From: an uncultured Pseudorhodobacter sp.
GTDB taxonomy: Bacteria; Pseudomonadota; Alphaproteobacteria; Rhodobacterales; Rhodobacteraceae
NCBI GenBank assembly: GCA_913062925.1
Contig: CAJXWJ010000013.1
Coordinates: 1 to 57,888 of the forward strand
Direction of reading: 5' to 3'
Length of the DNA stretch: 57,888 nt
This document shows, piece by piece, positions 42,929 through 51,487 of this stretch. Numbering within the stretch: position 1 is the stretch's first letter; every line of letters begins with the position of its first letter. A model generated the notes under the pieces. The model was not told the origin of the DNA, made no database searches, and saw only the letters and a program-made list of their open reading frames with translations. The position numbers were made by a program, and so were the translations under genes.

Positions 42929-43690
42929 ATGCCCGCGCCGATCAACCACCTGAAAGCCGCCCTTGTCGCAGGGAAGCCGCAATATGGCATCTGGCTGAAC
43001 CTTGCCAGCGCCACCTCGGCCGAGGTTTTGGCGGGGGCGGGGTTTGACTGGCTGCTGATTGACGGCGAACACGGGCCGAACCTGATCCCACAGATGCTGG
43101 CGCAGGCGCAAGCGATTGGCAGTCGCACGCAGGTGGTGGTGCGGCCTCCGGTGGGCGAGGCTTGGATGATCAAGCAGATCCTTGATCTGGGCGTGCAGAC
43201 GATTTTGGTGCCGATGGTCGAAAGTGCGGCGCATGCCGAGCAGATGGTCAAGGCGATGCGCTACCCGCCCGAAGGCATCCGCGGTATGGGCTCTGCGGTG
43301 GCACGGTCTGGCGATTTTGGCCGGAACAGAGACTATGCTGCCACGGCCAACGCGCAGGTCTGCTTGGTGTTGCAGGTCGAAAGCCGCGCCGGTCTGGCAG
43401 CTTTGCCGGCGATTTTGCAGCTGGCGGGGGTTGATGGTGTGTTTATCGGCCCCGCCGATCTTGCTGCCGATATGGGCTTTGGCGGTGATGCCTCTGCACC
43501 CGAGGTGCAGGCGGCGATCGACATGGCCTTGCGCGCGATTGTTGCTTCGGGCAAGGCGGCGGGGATCCTGACCTTTGATGCCACGGCGGCCAAGCGCTAT
43601 GCCGCGATGGGGGTGCATTTTCTGGGCATCGGAGGCGATGTCGGGTTGTTGGTCAAAGCTGCGGCCAAGCTTTTGGATGATGTCATCTAG
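42929..43690 (+). CDS. HpcH/HpaI-family class II pyruvate aldolase
   Basis: This 253-aa metal-dependent aldolase has the active-site set of HpaI: the histidine in DWLLIDGEHGPN, arginine in VVVRPPVGEAW, glutamate in LQVESRAGLA and aspartate in FIGPADLAADMG. Such enzymes cleave 4-hydroxy-2-oxoacids into pyruvate and an aldehyde. The physiological substrate is open: 4-hydroxy-2-oxoheptanedioate, 2-keto-3-deoxy-sugar acids and others are possible. It lies 9 bp after the RND permease and is followed by a GntR regulator gene. Confidence 0.92.
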   Translation: MPAPINHLKAALVAGKPQYGIWLNLASATSAEVLAGAGFDWLLIDGEHGPNLIPQMLAQAQAIGSRTQVVVRPPVGEAWMIKQILDLGVQTILVPMVESAAHAEQMVKAMRYPPEGIRGMGSAVARSGDFGRNRDYAATANAQVCLVLQVESRAGLAALPAILQLAGVDGVFIGPADLAADMGFGGDASAPEVQAAIDMALRAIVASGKAAGILTFDATAAKRYAAMGVHFLGIGGDVGLLVKAAAKLLDDVI

Positions 43691-43742
43691 GCCATCGCAG
43701 CGCAAAGCATCATGGGGCTTGAGCCGGCCTTCGTGCCGCAGT

Positions 43743-43761
43743 ATGATACCTGAATAATACC
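43743..43761 (+). promoter_or_regulatory. Short direct repeats in front of the GntR regulator gene
   Basis: ATGATACC (43743-43750) and ATAATACC (43754-43761) are 11 bp apart, on the same face of the helix, ending 13 bp before the ATG at 43775. An autoregulatory site is possible, though GntR/HutC proteins normally bind inverted repeats. Confidence 0.25.
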
Positions 43762-43774
43762 AATCAGGACGCCC

Positions 43775-44533
43775 ATGCAGCCGCAGCAGTTTCATCCCGA
43801 TCAGTGGTTCATCGCAGGCCATGGGCCGCGCTATGAGCAGCTGTATCGGCATCTGTCCAAAGCGATTGCCGCGGGTGATCTGGCGCAGGCGACACAATTG
43901 CCGCCCGAACGCGATCTGGCCGAGCTTGCACAGGTCTCGCGCGTGACGGTGCGCAAGGCGGTGGCACAGCTGGTGGCCGATGGCGTGCTGGATCAGCGTC
44001 GGGGGGCTGGCACCTTTGTGCGTCCCGTCCGCAGCCGCACCGAGCCTTATTTGTCCAAGCTGTTGTCCTTTACCGAATATATGCTGCATCGCGGGAAAAC
44101 CCCGACCAGTTCGGTGATCAATCAGGGCATCTTTTACCCGACACCAGACGAGCAACTGGCGCTGGGTCTTTCGGCTGCCGACCGTGTCGCGCGGATCGAG
44201 AGGTTGCGCGCCGCTGATGGCATTGCGATGGCGGTGGAATGGTCCTCGCTGCCGCAAGATATTCTGCCTGACCCTGCAAGCGTTGGTGCCTCGCTTTACG
44301 ATCTGCTGCGGGCCAATGGCACGGCGCCCGCGCGTGCGGTTCAGCGGATTAAGGCGGTAAGCCTGCCTGCAACCGAGGCGGGCTTGCTGAACTTGCCCGA
44401 AGGTGCGGCAGTTTTGCGGATTGATCGCACCGGCTTTTTGGGCTCGGGGCGGCCGATCGAGTTCACGCGCGGGCTTTATCACTCGGATATCTATGACTTT
44501 GTTGCAGAGCTGCGGTTAGAGGCAAATCTTTAG
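43775..44533 (+). CDS. GntR-family regulator, HutC/UTRA subfamily
   Basis: This 252-aa protein has an N-terminal GntR winged helix (LYRHLSKAIAAGDLAQ, LPPERDLAELAQVSRVTVRKAV, RRGAGTFVRP) and a C-terminal UTRA effector domain (about residues 90-250), ending GRPIEFTRGLYHSDIYDF. The ligand is unknown. It sits between an HpcH/HpaI aldolase gene upstream and a flavin oxidoreductase gene downstream, all on the same strand, so control of one or both is the simplest idea. ATG 43775 has AGGA upstream. Confidence 0.92.
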   Translation: MQPQQFHPDQWFIAGHGPRYEQLYRHLSKAIAAGDLAQATQLPPERDLAELAQVSRVTVRKAVAQLVADGVLDQRRGAGTFVRPVRSRTEPYLSKLLSFTEYMLHRGKTPTSSVINQGIFYPTPDEQLALGLSAADRVARIERLRAADGIAMAVEWSSLPQDILPDPASVGASLYDLLRANGTAPARAVQRIKAVSLPATEAGLLNLPEGAAVLRIDRTGFLGSGRPIEFTRGLYHSDIYDFVAELRLEANL

Positions 44534-44602
44534 CCGCAGCGATGGTGCGATCAGACCTCCAGATGTCGCATTTTCTCCTGCCCTTATTGCGCGTCGGGCT
44601 TA

Positions 44603-44622
44603 GGCTGTTAAAAACAACAGCC
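44603..44622 (+). promoter_or_regulatory. Inverted repeat ahead of the flavin oxidoreductase gene
   Basis: GGCTGTT (44603-44609) and AACAGCC (44616-44622) are perfect 7-bp arms around a 6-nt A-rich centre, 11 bp before the ATG at 44634. It could be a regulator site, for instance for the neighbouring GntR protein, or a leader hairpin placed next to the GAGG ribosome-binding site. Confidence 0.35.
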
Positions 44623-44633
44623 CGAGGTGCGCC

Positions 44634-46670
44634 ATGTCTACCGATCCGCTTTTGCAGCCCTATCAGCTGAAACATCTGACCCTGCGCAACCGGATCATGA
44701 CCACCAGCCACGAGCCGGCCTATCCCGAAGATGGCATGCCGAAAGACCGCTATCGGCTTTATCATCTGGAACGTGCGCGGGCTGGTGTGGCGCTAACCAT
44801 GACGGCGGGATCGGCTGCGGTGTCGAAAGACAGCCCGCCGGTGTTCAACAATATTCTGGCCTATAAAGACGAGGTGGTGCCATGGATGCGCCGCTTGGCC
44901 GATGATTGCCACGAGGCCGGTGCTGCGGTGATGATCCAGCTGACCCACCTTGGCCGCCGTACCCGTTGGGACAAGGGCGATTGGCTGCCGGTGGTGTCTT
45001 CTACCTCGGACCGCGAGCCGTCGCATCGCGCCTTTCCAAAGCCGATGGAAGATTGGGACATTGCCCGCATTATCGGCGATTTCGCCGATGCAGCCGAGCG
45101 GATGAAGCTTGCAGGTCTGGATGGCGTCGAAGTCATGACGCATGGGCATTTGCTGGATCAGTTCATCTCGCCGCTGACCAACCATCTAGAGGGTGCTTAT
45201 GGCGCGCAAAGCCTTGCCACCCGCATGCAGCTGACGCTGGATATCATCCGTGCGGTGCGGGCGCGGGTTGGGGATGATTTCATCGTCGGTGTCCGCTATG
45301 CCCCAGACGAGGCGCAGACCGGCGGCATCACCCCCGATATGGGCATCGAGATCGGTCATATGTTAAAGGCCACCGGGCAGGTGGATTATCTGAACATCAA
45401 CCGCGGCCGCATCCATACCGATGCCGCGATGACAGATATGATCCCGATCCACGGCATGAAATCCTCGCCGCACTTGGATTTTGCCGGGCGGATGCGGGCC
45501 GAGGTTGGCATGCCGACCTTCCACGCCGCGCGGATTCCCGATGTGGCAACTGCGCGCCATGCCATCGCCACCGGCCAGCTGGATATGGTGGGGATGACCC
45601 GCGCGCATATGGCCGATCCGCATGTGGTGCAAAAGATCATCGAAGGCCGCGAGCATGATATTCGCCCCTGCGTTGGCGCGACCTATTGTCTGGACCGAAT
45701 CTATCAAGGCGGCATGGCTTTGTGCATCCACAACCCCTCGACCGGGCGCGAGGGCGAGCAGCCGCATCAGATCGCCGCTGCCGACACGCCGCGCCGTGTG
45801 GTCGTGGTGGGGGCTGGTCCGGCTGGGCTGGAGGCCGCCCGCGTCGCCGCCCTGCGCGGCCACCATGTTACGGTGTTCGAGGCCGCAGCCCAGCCTGGCG
45901 GGCAGATCCGCTTGCTGACCCAGACCAAACGCCGCGCCGAGTTGATCGGCATTTCCGATTGGCGCATGGCGCAATGCGCGGCCCATGGCGTGGAGTTTCG
46001 CTTTAACACCTGGGCCGAGGCCGAAGATGTGCTGGCCTGCGCCCCCGATGTGGTGATCGTGGCCACAGGCGGCATGGCGCAGAAAGATATCCTAGCCTCT
46101 GGCAACGAGCTGACGGTTTCGGCCTGGGATATTCTGTCGGGCGATGTAAAGCCGGGCAGCACGGTGCTGCTTTATGATGATGCGGGCGATCACACCGCCT
46201 TGCAGGCCGCGCAGGTGCTGGCAGAGGCCGGCGCGCAGGTCGAGATTATGACGCCAGACCGCAGCTTTGCGCCCGAGGTGATGGCGATGAACCTTGTGCC
46301 CTATATGCGCGCTTTGCAGGACAAAGATGTAACCTTTACCGTGACGTACCGCCTCACCTCGGTGGAAAAAGATGGCAATCTGATCAAGGCTACGATCGAC
46401 AGCGATTATAAGGTGCTGGGCAAGACCGCGCATTACGATCAGGTCGTGGTTAACCACGGCACCCAGCCCTTGGCGGATTTGTATTTCGATCTTAAACCGC
46501 GCTCGGTCAATCTGGGGGCAGTGGATTACGATGCGATGATCGCCTCGACGCCGCAAACCAAGGCAGGCGGACCAGAGGGTTTTCAACTGTTCCGCATCGG
46601 CGATGCCATCGAGGCGCGCAACATTCACGCCGCAATTTATGACGCGCTGCGCTTGGTTAGAACGCTCTAG
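44634..46670 (+). CDS. NADH:flavin oxidoreductase / Fe-S flavoenzyme (dienoyl-CoA reductase-like, possible N-methyl amine demethylase)
   Basis: This 678-aa enzyme has three parts: an OYE-like TIM barrel (about residues 1-340) with FMN and active-site segments (MIQLTHLGRRTRW, HGHLLDQFISPLTN), an Fe-S loop, and a two-dinucleotide domain with GAGPAGLEAAR at about 393-403. The cluster region reads C346-x5-C352-x11-C364 instead of the usual C-x2-C-x3-C-x11-C of 2,4-dienoyl-CoA reductase, with Ala at 349. The string CVGATYCLDRIYQGG resembles that of dimethylglycine and N-methylproline demethylases such as DgcA and StcD. Oxidative demethylation is plausible; the substrate is unproved. Confidence 0.9.
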   Translation: MSTDPLLQPYQLKHLTLRNRIMTTSHEPAYPEDGMPKDRYRLYHLERARAGVALTMTAGSAAVSKDSPPVFNNILAYKDEVVPWMRRLADDCHEAGAAVMIQLTHLGRRTRWDKGDWLPVVSSTSDREPSHRAFPKPMEDWDIARIIGDFADAAERMKLAGLDGVEVMTHGHLLDQFISPLTNHLEGAYGAQSLATRMQLTLDIIRAVRARVGDDFIVGVRYAPDEAQTGGITPDMGIEIGHMLKATGQVDYLNINRGRIHTDAAMTDMIPIHGMKSSPHLDFAGRMRAEVGMPTFHAARIPDVATARHAIATGQLDMVGMTRAHMADPHVVQKIIEGREHDIRPCVGATYCLDRIYQGGMALCIHNPSTGREGEQPHQIAAADTPRRVVVVGAGPAGLEAARVAALRGHHVTVFEAAAQPGGQIRLLTQTKRRAELIGISDWRMAQCAAHGVEFRFNTWAEAEDVLACAPDVVIVATGGMAQKDILASGNELTVSAWDILSGDVKPGSTVLLYDDAGDHTALQAAQVLAEAGAQVEIMTPDRSFAPEVMAMNLVPYMRALQDKDVTFTVTYRLTSVEKDGNLIKATIDSDYKVLGKTAHYDQVVVNHGTQPLADLYFDLKPRSVNLGAVDYDAMIASTPQTKAGGPEGFQLFRIGDAIEARNIHAAIYDALRLVRTL

Positions 46671-46779
46671 CTGTGCTATCACGACTCAAAGGCATAGGGT
46701 GTTTAGCCCTTTGCGATCTGACAGACCGGCAGTCTTCCGTCTAGAACGGCTGCGGGGACTAAGGCTGGGGAGCAGCGCC

Positions 46780-46926
46780 ATGTCGGCCAAGACAGAGGAG
46801 ACGTCCGGCAAAGCTGCCGCTGGACCTCGTCGGTCAAAGCGCCTGCCTTCGGGTTGGTGGTTGCTTCCCGCCGTTGTCTTTGGTGCGCTGTCTTGGGGCC
46901 TTTTGCTTTATGCGGTTTTCGGCTGA
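46780..46926 (+). CDS. Small single-helix membrane protein (48 aa, unknown function)
   Basis: ATG 46780 has GGGGAG eight bases upstream. The 48-residue product has a polar, basic N-terminus (MSAKTEETSGKAAAGPRRSK) and one strong helix, WWLLPAVVFGALSWGLLLYA, which by the positive-inside rule places the tail in the cytoplasm. It sits between the flavoenzyme and convergent aroC genes, ending 4 bp before the aroC stop. The ribosome-binding site and composition argue for a real gene. I do not recognise a family. Confidence 0.6.
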   Translation: MSAKTEETSGKAAAGPRRSKRLPSGWWLLPAVVFGALSWGLLLYAVFG

Positions 46927-46930
46927 ACGC

Positions 46931-48037
46931 TTAAAGCCCGCCGATTGCGCCACGCTGCCCGCCGGTCTGGCCGCGATCGAGCAGCAGATGATCCAGCAGC
47001 ACGCAGGCCATCATCGCCTCGCCCACAGGCACCGCGCGAATGCCAACGCAAGGGTCGTGGCGGCCTTTGGTGATCAGGTCGATCTCGGCACCATCGGCGT
47101 TGATCGTGGCGCGAGGGGTCAGGATGCTTGAGGTCGGCTTGACCGCAAAGCGCACCACAACCGGCTGGCCGCTGGAAATACCGCCCAGAATGCCGCCGGC
47201 ATGGTTGGACAAAAACTCGGGGCCCTGCGCGCCCATCCGGATCTCATCGGCATTTTCCACACCTGTCAGGGCTGCTGCTGCCATGCCATCGCCGATTTCT
47301 ACGCCCTTGACAGCATTGATCGACATCATCGCTGCGGCCAAATCAGAGTCTAACTTGGCATAAAGCGGTGCGCCCAAGCCCGCGGGCACGCCCTGCGCCG
47401 TCACCTCGATCACCGCGCCGACGGAATTATGCGACAGCCGCAATTCGTCCAGATAGGCGGCCCAGTCTTCGGCAGCTTTTGGGTCAGGGCAAAAGAACGG
47501 ATTGCTGGCGATGACATCGGCATCAAAGCGCGCGCGATCAATGCCGCGCGGCCCCATCTGCACCATATAGCCCGAGATCCGCAGGTCTGGCAGCATCTGC
47601 GCCAAGACCGCCCGCGCCACGCCGCCTGCGGCCACCCGCGCTGCGGTTTCGCGCGCCGAAGACCGCCCGCCGCCGCGATAGTCTCGGTTGCCATATTTCT
47701 GATGATAGGTGATGTCGGCATGGCCCGGCCGGAAAGCCTGCGCGATATCGCCGTAATCCTTGCTGCGCTGATCGGTGTTTTCAATCATCAGCTGAATCGG
47801 CGTGCCGGTGGTGCGCCCGTTGAACACGCCCGACAGAATCCGCACCTCGTCGGCCTCTTTGCGCTGGGTGGTGAACTTCGAGGTGCCAGGCTTGCGCAGA
47901 TCGAGCCATGGTTGCAAATCGGCCTCTGTCAGAGCCACATTCGGCGGACAGCCATCCACGGTGCAGCCAATCGCAGGCCCATGGCTTTCGCCCCAAGTGG
48001 TGACACGGAAAAGATGACCGAAGGTGTTCAGGCTCAT
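46931..48037 (-). CDS. aroC: Chorismate synthase
   Basis: This FMN-dependent enzyme makes chorismate from EPSP, the last step of the shikimate pathway. The 368-aa product starts at ATG 48037 with GGAG upstream ([20 protein letters not shown]). All signatures are present: [35 protein letters not shown] and the late [19 protein letters not shown], plus a C-terminal [16 protein letters not shown]. It is divergent from the thi operon, and the TPP riboswitch lies between the two starts but belongs to thiBPQ. Confidence 0.97.
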   Translation of the reverse strand: MSLNTFGHLFRVTTWGESHGPAIGCTVDGCPPNVALTEADLQPWLDLRKPGTSKFTTQRKEADEVRILSGVFNGRTTGTPIQLMIENTDQRSKDYGDIAQAFRPGHADITYHQKYGNRDYRGGGRSSARETAARVAAGGVARAVLAQMLPDLRISGYMVQMGPRGIDRARFDADVIASNPFFCPDPKAAEDWAAYLDELRLSHNSVGAVIEVTAQGVPAGLGAPLYAKLDSDLAAAMMSINAVKGVEIGDGMAAAALTGVENADEIRMGAQGPEFLSNHAGGILGGISSGQPVVVRFAVKPTSSILTPRATINADGAEIDLITKGRHDPCVGIRAVPVGEAMMACVLLDHLLLDRGQTGGQRGAIGGL

Positions 48038-48096
48038 GGCGGGCTCCTTGCTTTCAGGATGCATAAGCCAAGCTGGGCCGTGGTGAAAGCCCCCCC

Positions 48097-48124
48097 TTGC
48101 GTCCGCTGCACTTTGCCTTATCCT
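48097..48124 (+). promoter_or_regulatory. Candidate promoter of the thi riboswitch and thiBPQ
   Basis: TTGCGT (48097-48102) and TATCCT (48119-48124) are 16 bp apart. A start near 48131 would put the 5' end of the transcript exactly at the beginning of the riboswitch aptamer. Confidence 0.35.
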
Positions 48125-48131
48125 TGGAGCT

Positions 48132-48212
48132 ACCTCGGGGAGCCTTCACCGGCTGAGATGCGCAAGCGAACCCGTCGAACCTGAACCGGATCATACCGGC
48201 GGAGGGAAGGTG
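48132..48212 (+). ncRNA. TPP riboswitch (THI element)
   Basis: The two hallmark blocks are complete: GGCTGAGATG at 48151-48160 (the pyrimidine-sensing arm, after CTCGGGGAGCC) and, after ACCCGTCGAACCTGA, the block GGATCATACCGGCGGAGGGA, completing the pyrophosphate-sensing arm. It precedes thiB by about 48 nt. In Gram-negative bacteria such elements usually block translation initiation. GGAG-like sequence next to the aptamer end fits, but the expression platform was not modelled. Confidence 0.96.
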
Positions 48213-48259
48213 CATGGAGAACTCCATCCCGACCACCCGTCGCACCATGGAGAAGACCT

Positions 48260-49237
48260 ATGAAAACCACACTCCTTGCTGCGGGCCTTGCGACTTTTGC
48301 CACCACGGCATTGGCCGATACGCCTGTTTTGCACGTTCTGACCTATGACAGCTTTACCGCCGAATGGGGTCCCGGCCCGATTCTCAAGGCCGGTTTCGAG
48401 GCCACCTGCGGCTGCGAGGTGCAGTTCACCACCGCAGGCGATGGCGCGGCGGTTCTGGCGCGGCTGAAACTGGATGGCGATAAATCTGACGCCGATGTTG
48501 TGGTTGGGCTTGATACCAATCTGACAGCGGCGGCGGCACCACTGTTTGCCGATGTCGCTCCGCAGCCCAACACCCTGCCAGTGCCCTTTGCCGACCCCAA
48601 ATTCGTGCCCTTTGATTGGGGCTACTTCGCTTTTGTTTATGACAACACCAAGCTTACGACGCCGCCGACCTCGATCGCAGATCTGGCCGCGTCGAACCTG
48701 AAAATCATCATCGAAGACCCTCGGTCATCGACCCCCGGTCTGGGCCTGCTGCTTTGGGTGAAGGCCGCTTATGGCGACGGCGCTGCCAAGCTGTGGAGCG
48801 ATCTGGCCGATAACATCGTCACTGTCACGCCGGGCTGGTCTGAAGCCTATGGCATGTTCTTGGGCGGTGAGGCGGATATGGTTTTGTCCTATACCACCTC
48901 GCCCGCCTATCACCTGATTGCGGAATCCGATGCCAGCAAATCGGCGGCGGCCTTCAGCGAAGGTCATTACATGCAGATCGAGGTTGCAGGCAAAACTCTG
49001 ACCAGCAAACAGCCCGAACTGGCGGATGCTTTCCTTGCCTATTTAGGCTCTGATGCCGCCCAATCGGCGCTGATCACCACCAATTGGATGTATCCGGCCA
49101 AGACCCCAGCCGAGGGTCTGCCACAGGGGTTCGAGACGCTTATTCAGCCCGCAAAATCGCTGCTGTTCACCGCAACCGAGGCGCAAGAGATCCGCGCCGC
49201 CGCGATCGAGGAATGGCAGACCGCGCTCTCCAAGTGA
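48260..49237 (+). CDS. thiB: Thiamine ABC transporter substrate-binding protein
   Basis: This 325-aa periplasmic binding protein captures thiamine and its phosphates. The signal is MKTTLLAAGLATFATTALA with cleavage after ALA. The mature start TPVLHVLTYDSFTAEWGPGP matches the ThiB/TbpA family, and FVPFDWGYFAFVYDNTKL and LSYTTSPAYH follow in the usual order. It is preceded by the TPP riboswitch. thiP begins on its stop codon (TGATG), confirming the operon thiBPQ. Confidence 0.97.
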   Translation: MKTTLLAAGLATFATTALADTPVLHVLTYDSFTAEWGPGPILKAGFEATCGCEVQFTTAGDGAAVLARLKLDGDKSDADVVVGLDTNLTAAAAPLFADVAPQPNTLPVPFADPKFVPFDWGYFAFVYDNTKLTTPPTSIADLAASNLKIIIEDPRSSTPGLGLLLWVKAAYGDGAAKLWSDLADNIVTVTPGWSEAYGMFLGGEADMVLSYTTSPAYHLIAESDASKSAAAFSEGHYMQIEVAGKTLTSKQPELADAFLAYLGSDAAQSALITTNWMYPAKTPAEGLPQGFETLIQPAKSLLFTATEAQEIRAAAIEEWQTALSK

Positions 49238-50757
49238 TGCTGCCCAAGGCGCTTGGCCTTGGCATCGCCGCCTTGATCCTTGGATCGGCGGCGATGCTGG
49301 GGCTGCGCGCCGAGAGTTGGGCACTGCGGCCCGCAGATTGGGCGGCGGTGCGGTTTACCCTGCTGCAAGCCGCGCTGTCGGCGGTGCTGTCCTTGGGCTT
49401 GGCGGTGCCGCTGGCGCGCGCGCTGTTTCGGCGGCGCTTTGTTGGGCGGGGTGCGCTGATCCGGCTGCTGGCCGCGCCCTTTGTCTTGCCGGTGGTGGTG
49501 GCGGTCTTGGGGATCGTTACGGTTTTTGGCCGCGCAGGGCCAATTAACGCTGTGTTAGAGACGTTTCACCTGCCTGCCGTGTCGATATTTGGCCTGCAAG
49601 GCGTGGTTCTGGCGAATGTGTTTTTCAACCTGCCTTTGGCGACGCGGATGCTGTTGCACGGCTGGCAGGCTATCCCTGTCGAGCGGTTTCGGCTTGCCGC
49701 CTCGCTGGGGATGCCGCCAAGCGCGCAGTTGCGGCACCTAGAGCTGCCGATGCTGCGGGCGCAGGCGCCTGCGATTGCCTTGGTGATTTTTCTGATCTGT
49801 CTTGCCAGTTTTGCCATCGCCCTGACGCTGGGCGGTGGCCCGCGCGCCAGCACGATTGAACTGGCGATCTATCAAGCGCTGCGGTTCGAGTTTGACCTTG
49901 GCCGCGCGGCGCTTTTGGCTTTGGTGCAGCTGCTGATCTGTGCGGCGGGCACGCTGCTGGCCAGCCGCTTGACCCTGCCGCCAAGCTTTGGCGCGGGTCT
50001 GGGGCGCAGTCTTGATCTGCCGGCACCGCACGGATGGCGGCGGCGCGGGGATGCGCTGCTGATCCTGATGGTGGTGCTGTTTTTGGCGCTGCCGCTGCTT
50101 GCGGTGGCCGCAAAGGGCCTGCCGGGTTTGCTGGCGCTGCCCTCGGGGGTTTGGCCGGCGGCGCTGCGCTCGGTTTCGGTGGCCCTGGCCTCGGCCTTGC
50201 TGGTGGTGCTGGCGGCTTTGGTCTTGGCTTTGGCGCAGGCGCGCAGAGCCTCTGGCTGGCTGGAGCTGGCGGCGATGCTGCCGCTTGCGGCCTCTAGCCT
50301 TGTGCTGGGCACGGGGTTGTTTTTGATGCTGCGGCCATTCGTGGCGCCGCAAGCGCTGGCGCTGCCGGTGACGATGCTGGTCAATGCGACCCTAACCTTG
50401 CCTTATCTGTATCGTCTGCTGCTGCCCGAGGCCCGCGCGCTGCACAGCGACTATGATCGGCTGGCCAGCAGTCTTGGTCTGCGCGGCATGGCCCGGCTGC
50501 GCTATCTGACCCTGCCACGGCTGGCGCGGCCATTGGGCTATGGCGCGGGGCTGGCGGCGGCGCTGTCGATGGGTGATCTGGGGGTGATCGCGCTGTTTGC
50601 GGGCAACAGCGGCGCAACCCTGCCGCTGTTTGTGCAACAGCTGATGGGGGCTTACCGGATGGATCAAGCGGCGGCGGCGGCGCTTGTGCTTGTTGGCATC
50701 AGCTATGCGCTGTTTTGGGTCTTTGACCGGATAGGACATCATTATGCTGACACTTGA
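49237..50757 (+). CDS. thiP: Thiamine ABC transporter permease
   Basis: This 506-aa permease has two fused binding-protein-dependent transport domains, about twelve helices in all. Coupling loops with the EAA pattern occur in RLAASLGMPPSAQLRHLELP and DRLASSLGLRGMARLRYLTLP. I start at ATG 49237, overlapping the thiB stop; a frame from 49084 would run inside thiB. thiQ overlaps its last 14 bp. Confidence 0.95.
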   Translation: MLPKALGLGIAALILGSAAMLGLRAESWALRPADWAAVRFTLLQAALSAVLSLGLAVPLARALFRRRFVGRGALIRLLAAPFVLPVVVAVLGIVTVFGRAGPINAVLETFHLPAVSIFGLQGVVLANVFFNLPLATRMLLHGWQAIPVERFRLAASLGMPPSAQLRHLELPMLRAQAPAIALVIFLICLASFAIALTLGGGPRASTIELAIYQALRFEFDLGRAALLALVQLLICAAGTLLASRLTLPPSFGAGLGRSLDLPAPHGWRRRGDALLILMVVLFLALPLLAVAAKGLPGLLALPSGVWPAALRSVSVALASALLVVLAALVLALAQARRASGWLELAAMLPLAASSLVLGTGLFLMLRPFVAPQALALPVTMLVNATLTLPYLYRLLLPEARALHSDYDRLASSLGLRGMARLRYLTLPRLARPLGYGAGLAAALSMGDLGVIALFAGNSGATLPLFVQQLMGAYRMDQAAAAALVLVGISYALFWVFDRIGHHYADT

Positions 50758-51439
50758 GGCGCTGCACCTAAGCCAAGGCAGCTTTGATCTGCGCGCCGAT
50801 TGGTCAGTGCAGGCGGGCGCTCGGGTGGCGGTTATTGGGCCATCGGGCGCGGGGAAATCGACACTGCTTATGGCGATTGCGGGGTTCTTGCCGCCTGCCA
50901 GGGGGCGCATTCTGTGGCAGGGGCGTGATCTGGCCGCATTGGCGGTGGGCGATCGGCCGATGAGCGTGCTGTTTCAGGACCAAAATCTGTTTCCACATCT
51001 GACCATTGCGCAGAATCTGGGGCTTGGGCTGTCGCCCCAGCTGCGGCTTACGCCAGCGCAACGCGATGCGGTTGAAGCTGCGTTGCAGCGCGTGGGCCTT
51101 GCCGGGATGGGTGCGCGCAAGCCCGCACAGCTGTCGGGCGGCCAACAGGGCAGAGCCGCCTTGGCCCGCGCCTTGCTGCGCGCGCGCCCCCTGCTGGTGC
51201 TGGACGAGCCCTTTGCCGCGCTTGGCCCGGCGCTGAAATCCGAGATGCTGGATCTGCTGGACGAGGTCGCCAGTGCCACCGGGGCTGCGGTGCTGATGGT
51301 CACGCATGACCCCGCCGATGCGCAGCGCTTTGCGGGCCAAACCGTTCTGGTGGCAGAGGGCGTGGCCCAGCCACCTTGCGAGACGGCAGCACTTTTTGCC
51401 AATCCACCGCCGGCGCTTGCCGCCTATCTGGGCACATAA
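50744..51439 (+). CDS. thiQ: Thiamine ABC transporter ATP-binding protein
   Basis: This 231-aa ATPase powers thiamine import. It has Walker A IGPSGAGKSTLLMAIAG, the Q-loop in SVLFQDQNLFPHLT, signature LSGGQQGRAALARALL, Walker B LLVLDEPFAAL and the switch H in MVTHDPADAQRF. ATG 50744 overlaps the end of thiP. A terminator hairpin begins at the stop codon. Confidence 0.96.
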   Translation: MLTLEALHLSQGSFDLRADWSVQAGARVAVIGPSGAGKSTLLMAIAGFLPPARGRILWQGRDLAALAVGDRPMSVLFQDQNLFPHLTIAQNLGLGLSPQLRLTPAQRDAVEAALQRVGLAGMGARKPAQLSGGQQGRAALARALLRARPLLVLDEPFAALGPALKSEMLDLLDEVASATGAAVLMVTHDPADAQRFAGQTVLVAEGVAQPPCETAALFANPPPALAAYLGT

Positions 51440-51465
51440 AAAACCCCGCACAAGGCGGGGCTTTT
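51438..51465. terminator. Bidirectional terminator between thiQ and petC
   Basis: CCCCGC and GCGGGG arms close an ACAAG loop, flanked by AAAAAA on the left and CTTTT on the right, so it works in both directions. It separates the convergent thiBPQ and petABC operons. Confidence 0.9.
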
Positions 51466-51487
51466 CAAGTCAGATTATATAAAAAGC

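Noticed and set aside
42839-44482. 547-codon minus-strand frame over aldolase and GntR genes
   Set aside because: Antisense to two well-identified genes; composition typical of a reverse-frame shadow.
48054-48248. Small minus-strand frame across the thi leader
   Set aside because: It runs through the TPP riboswitch on the opposite strand and has no independent support.
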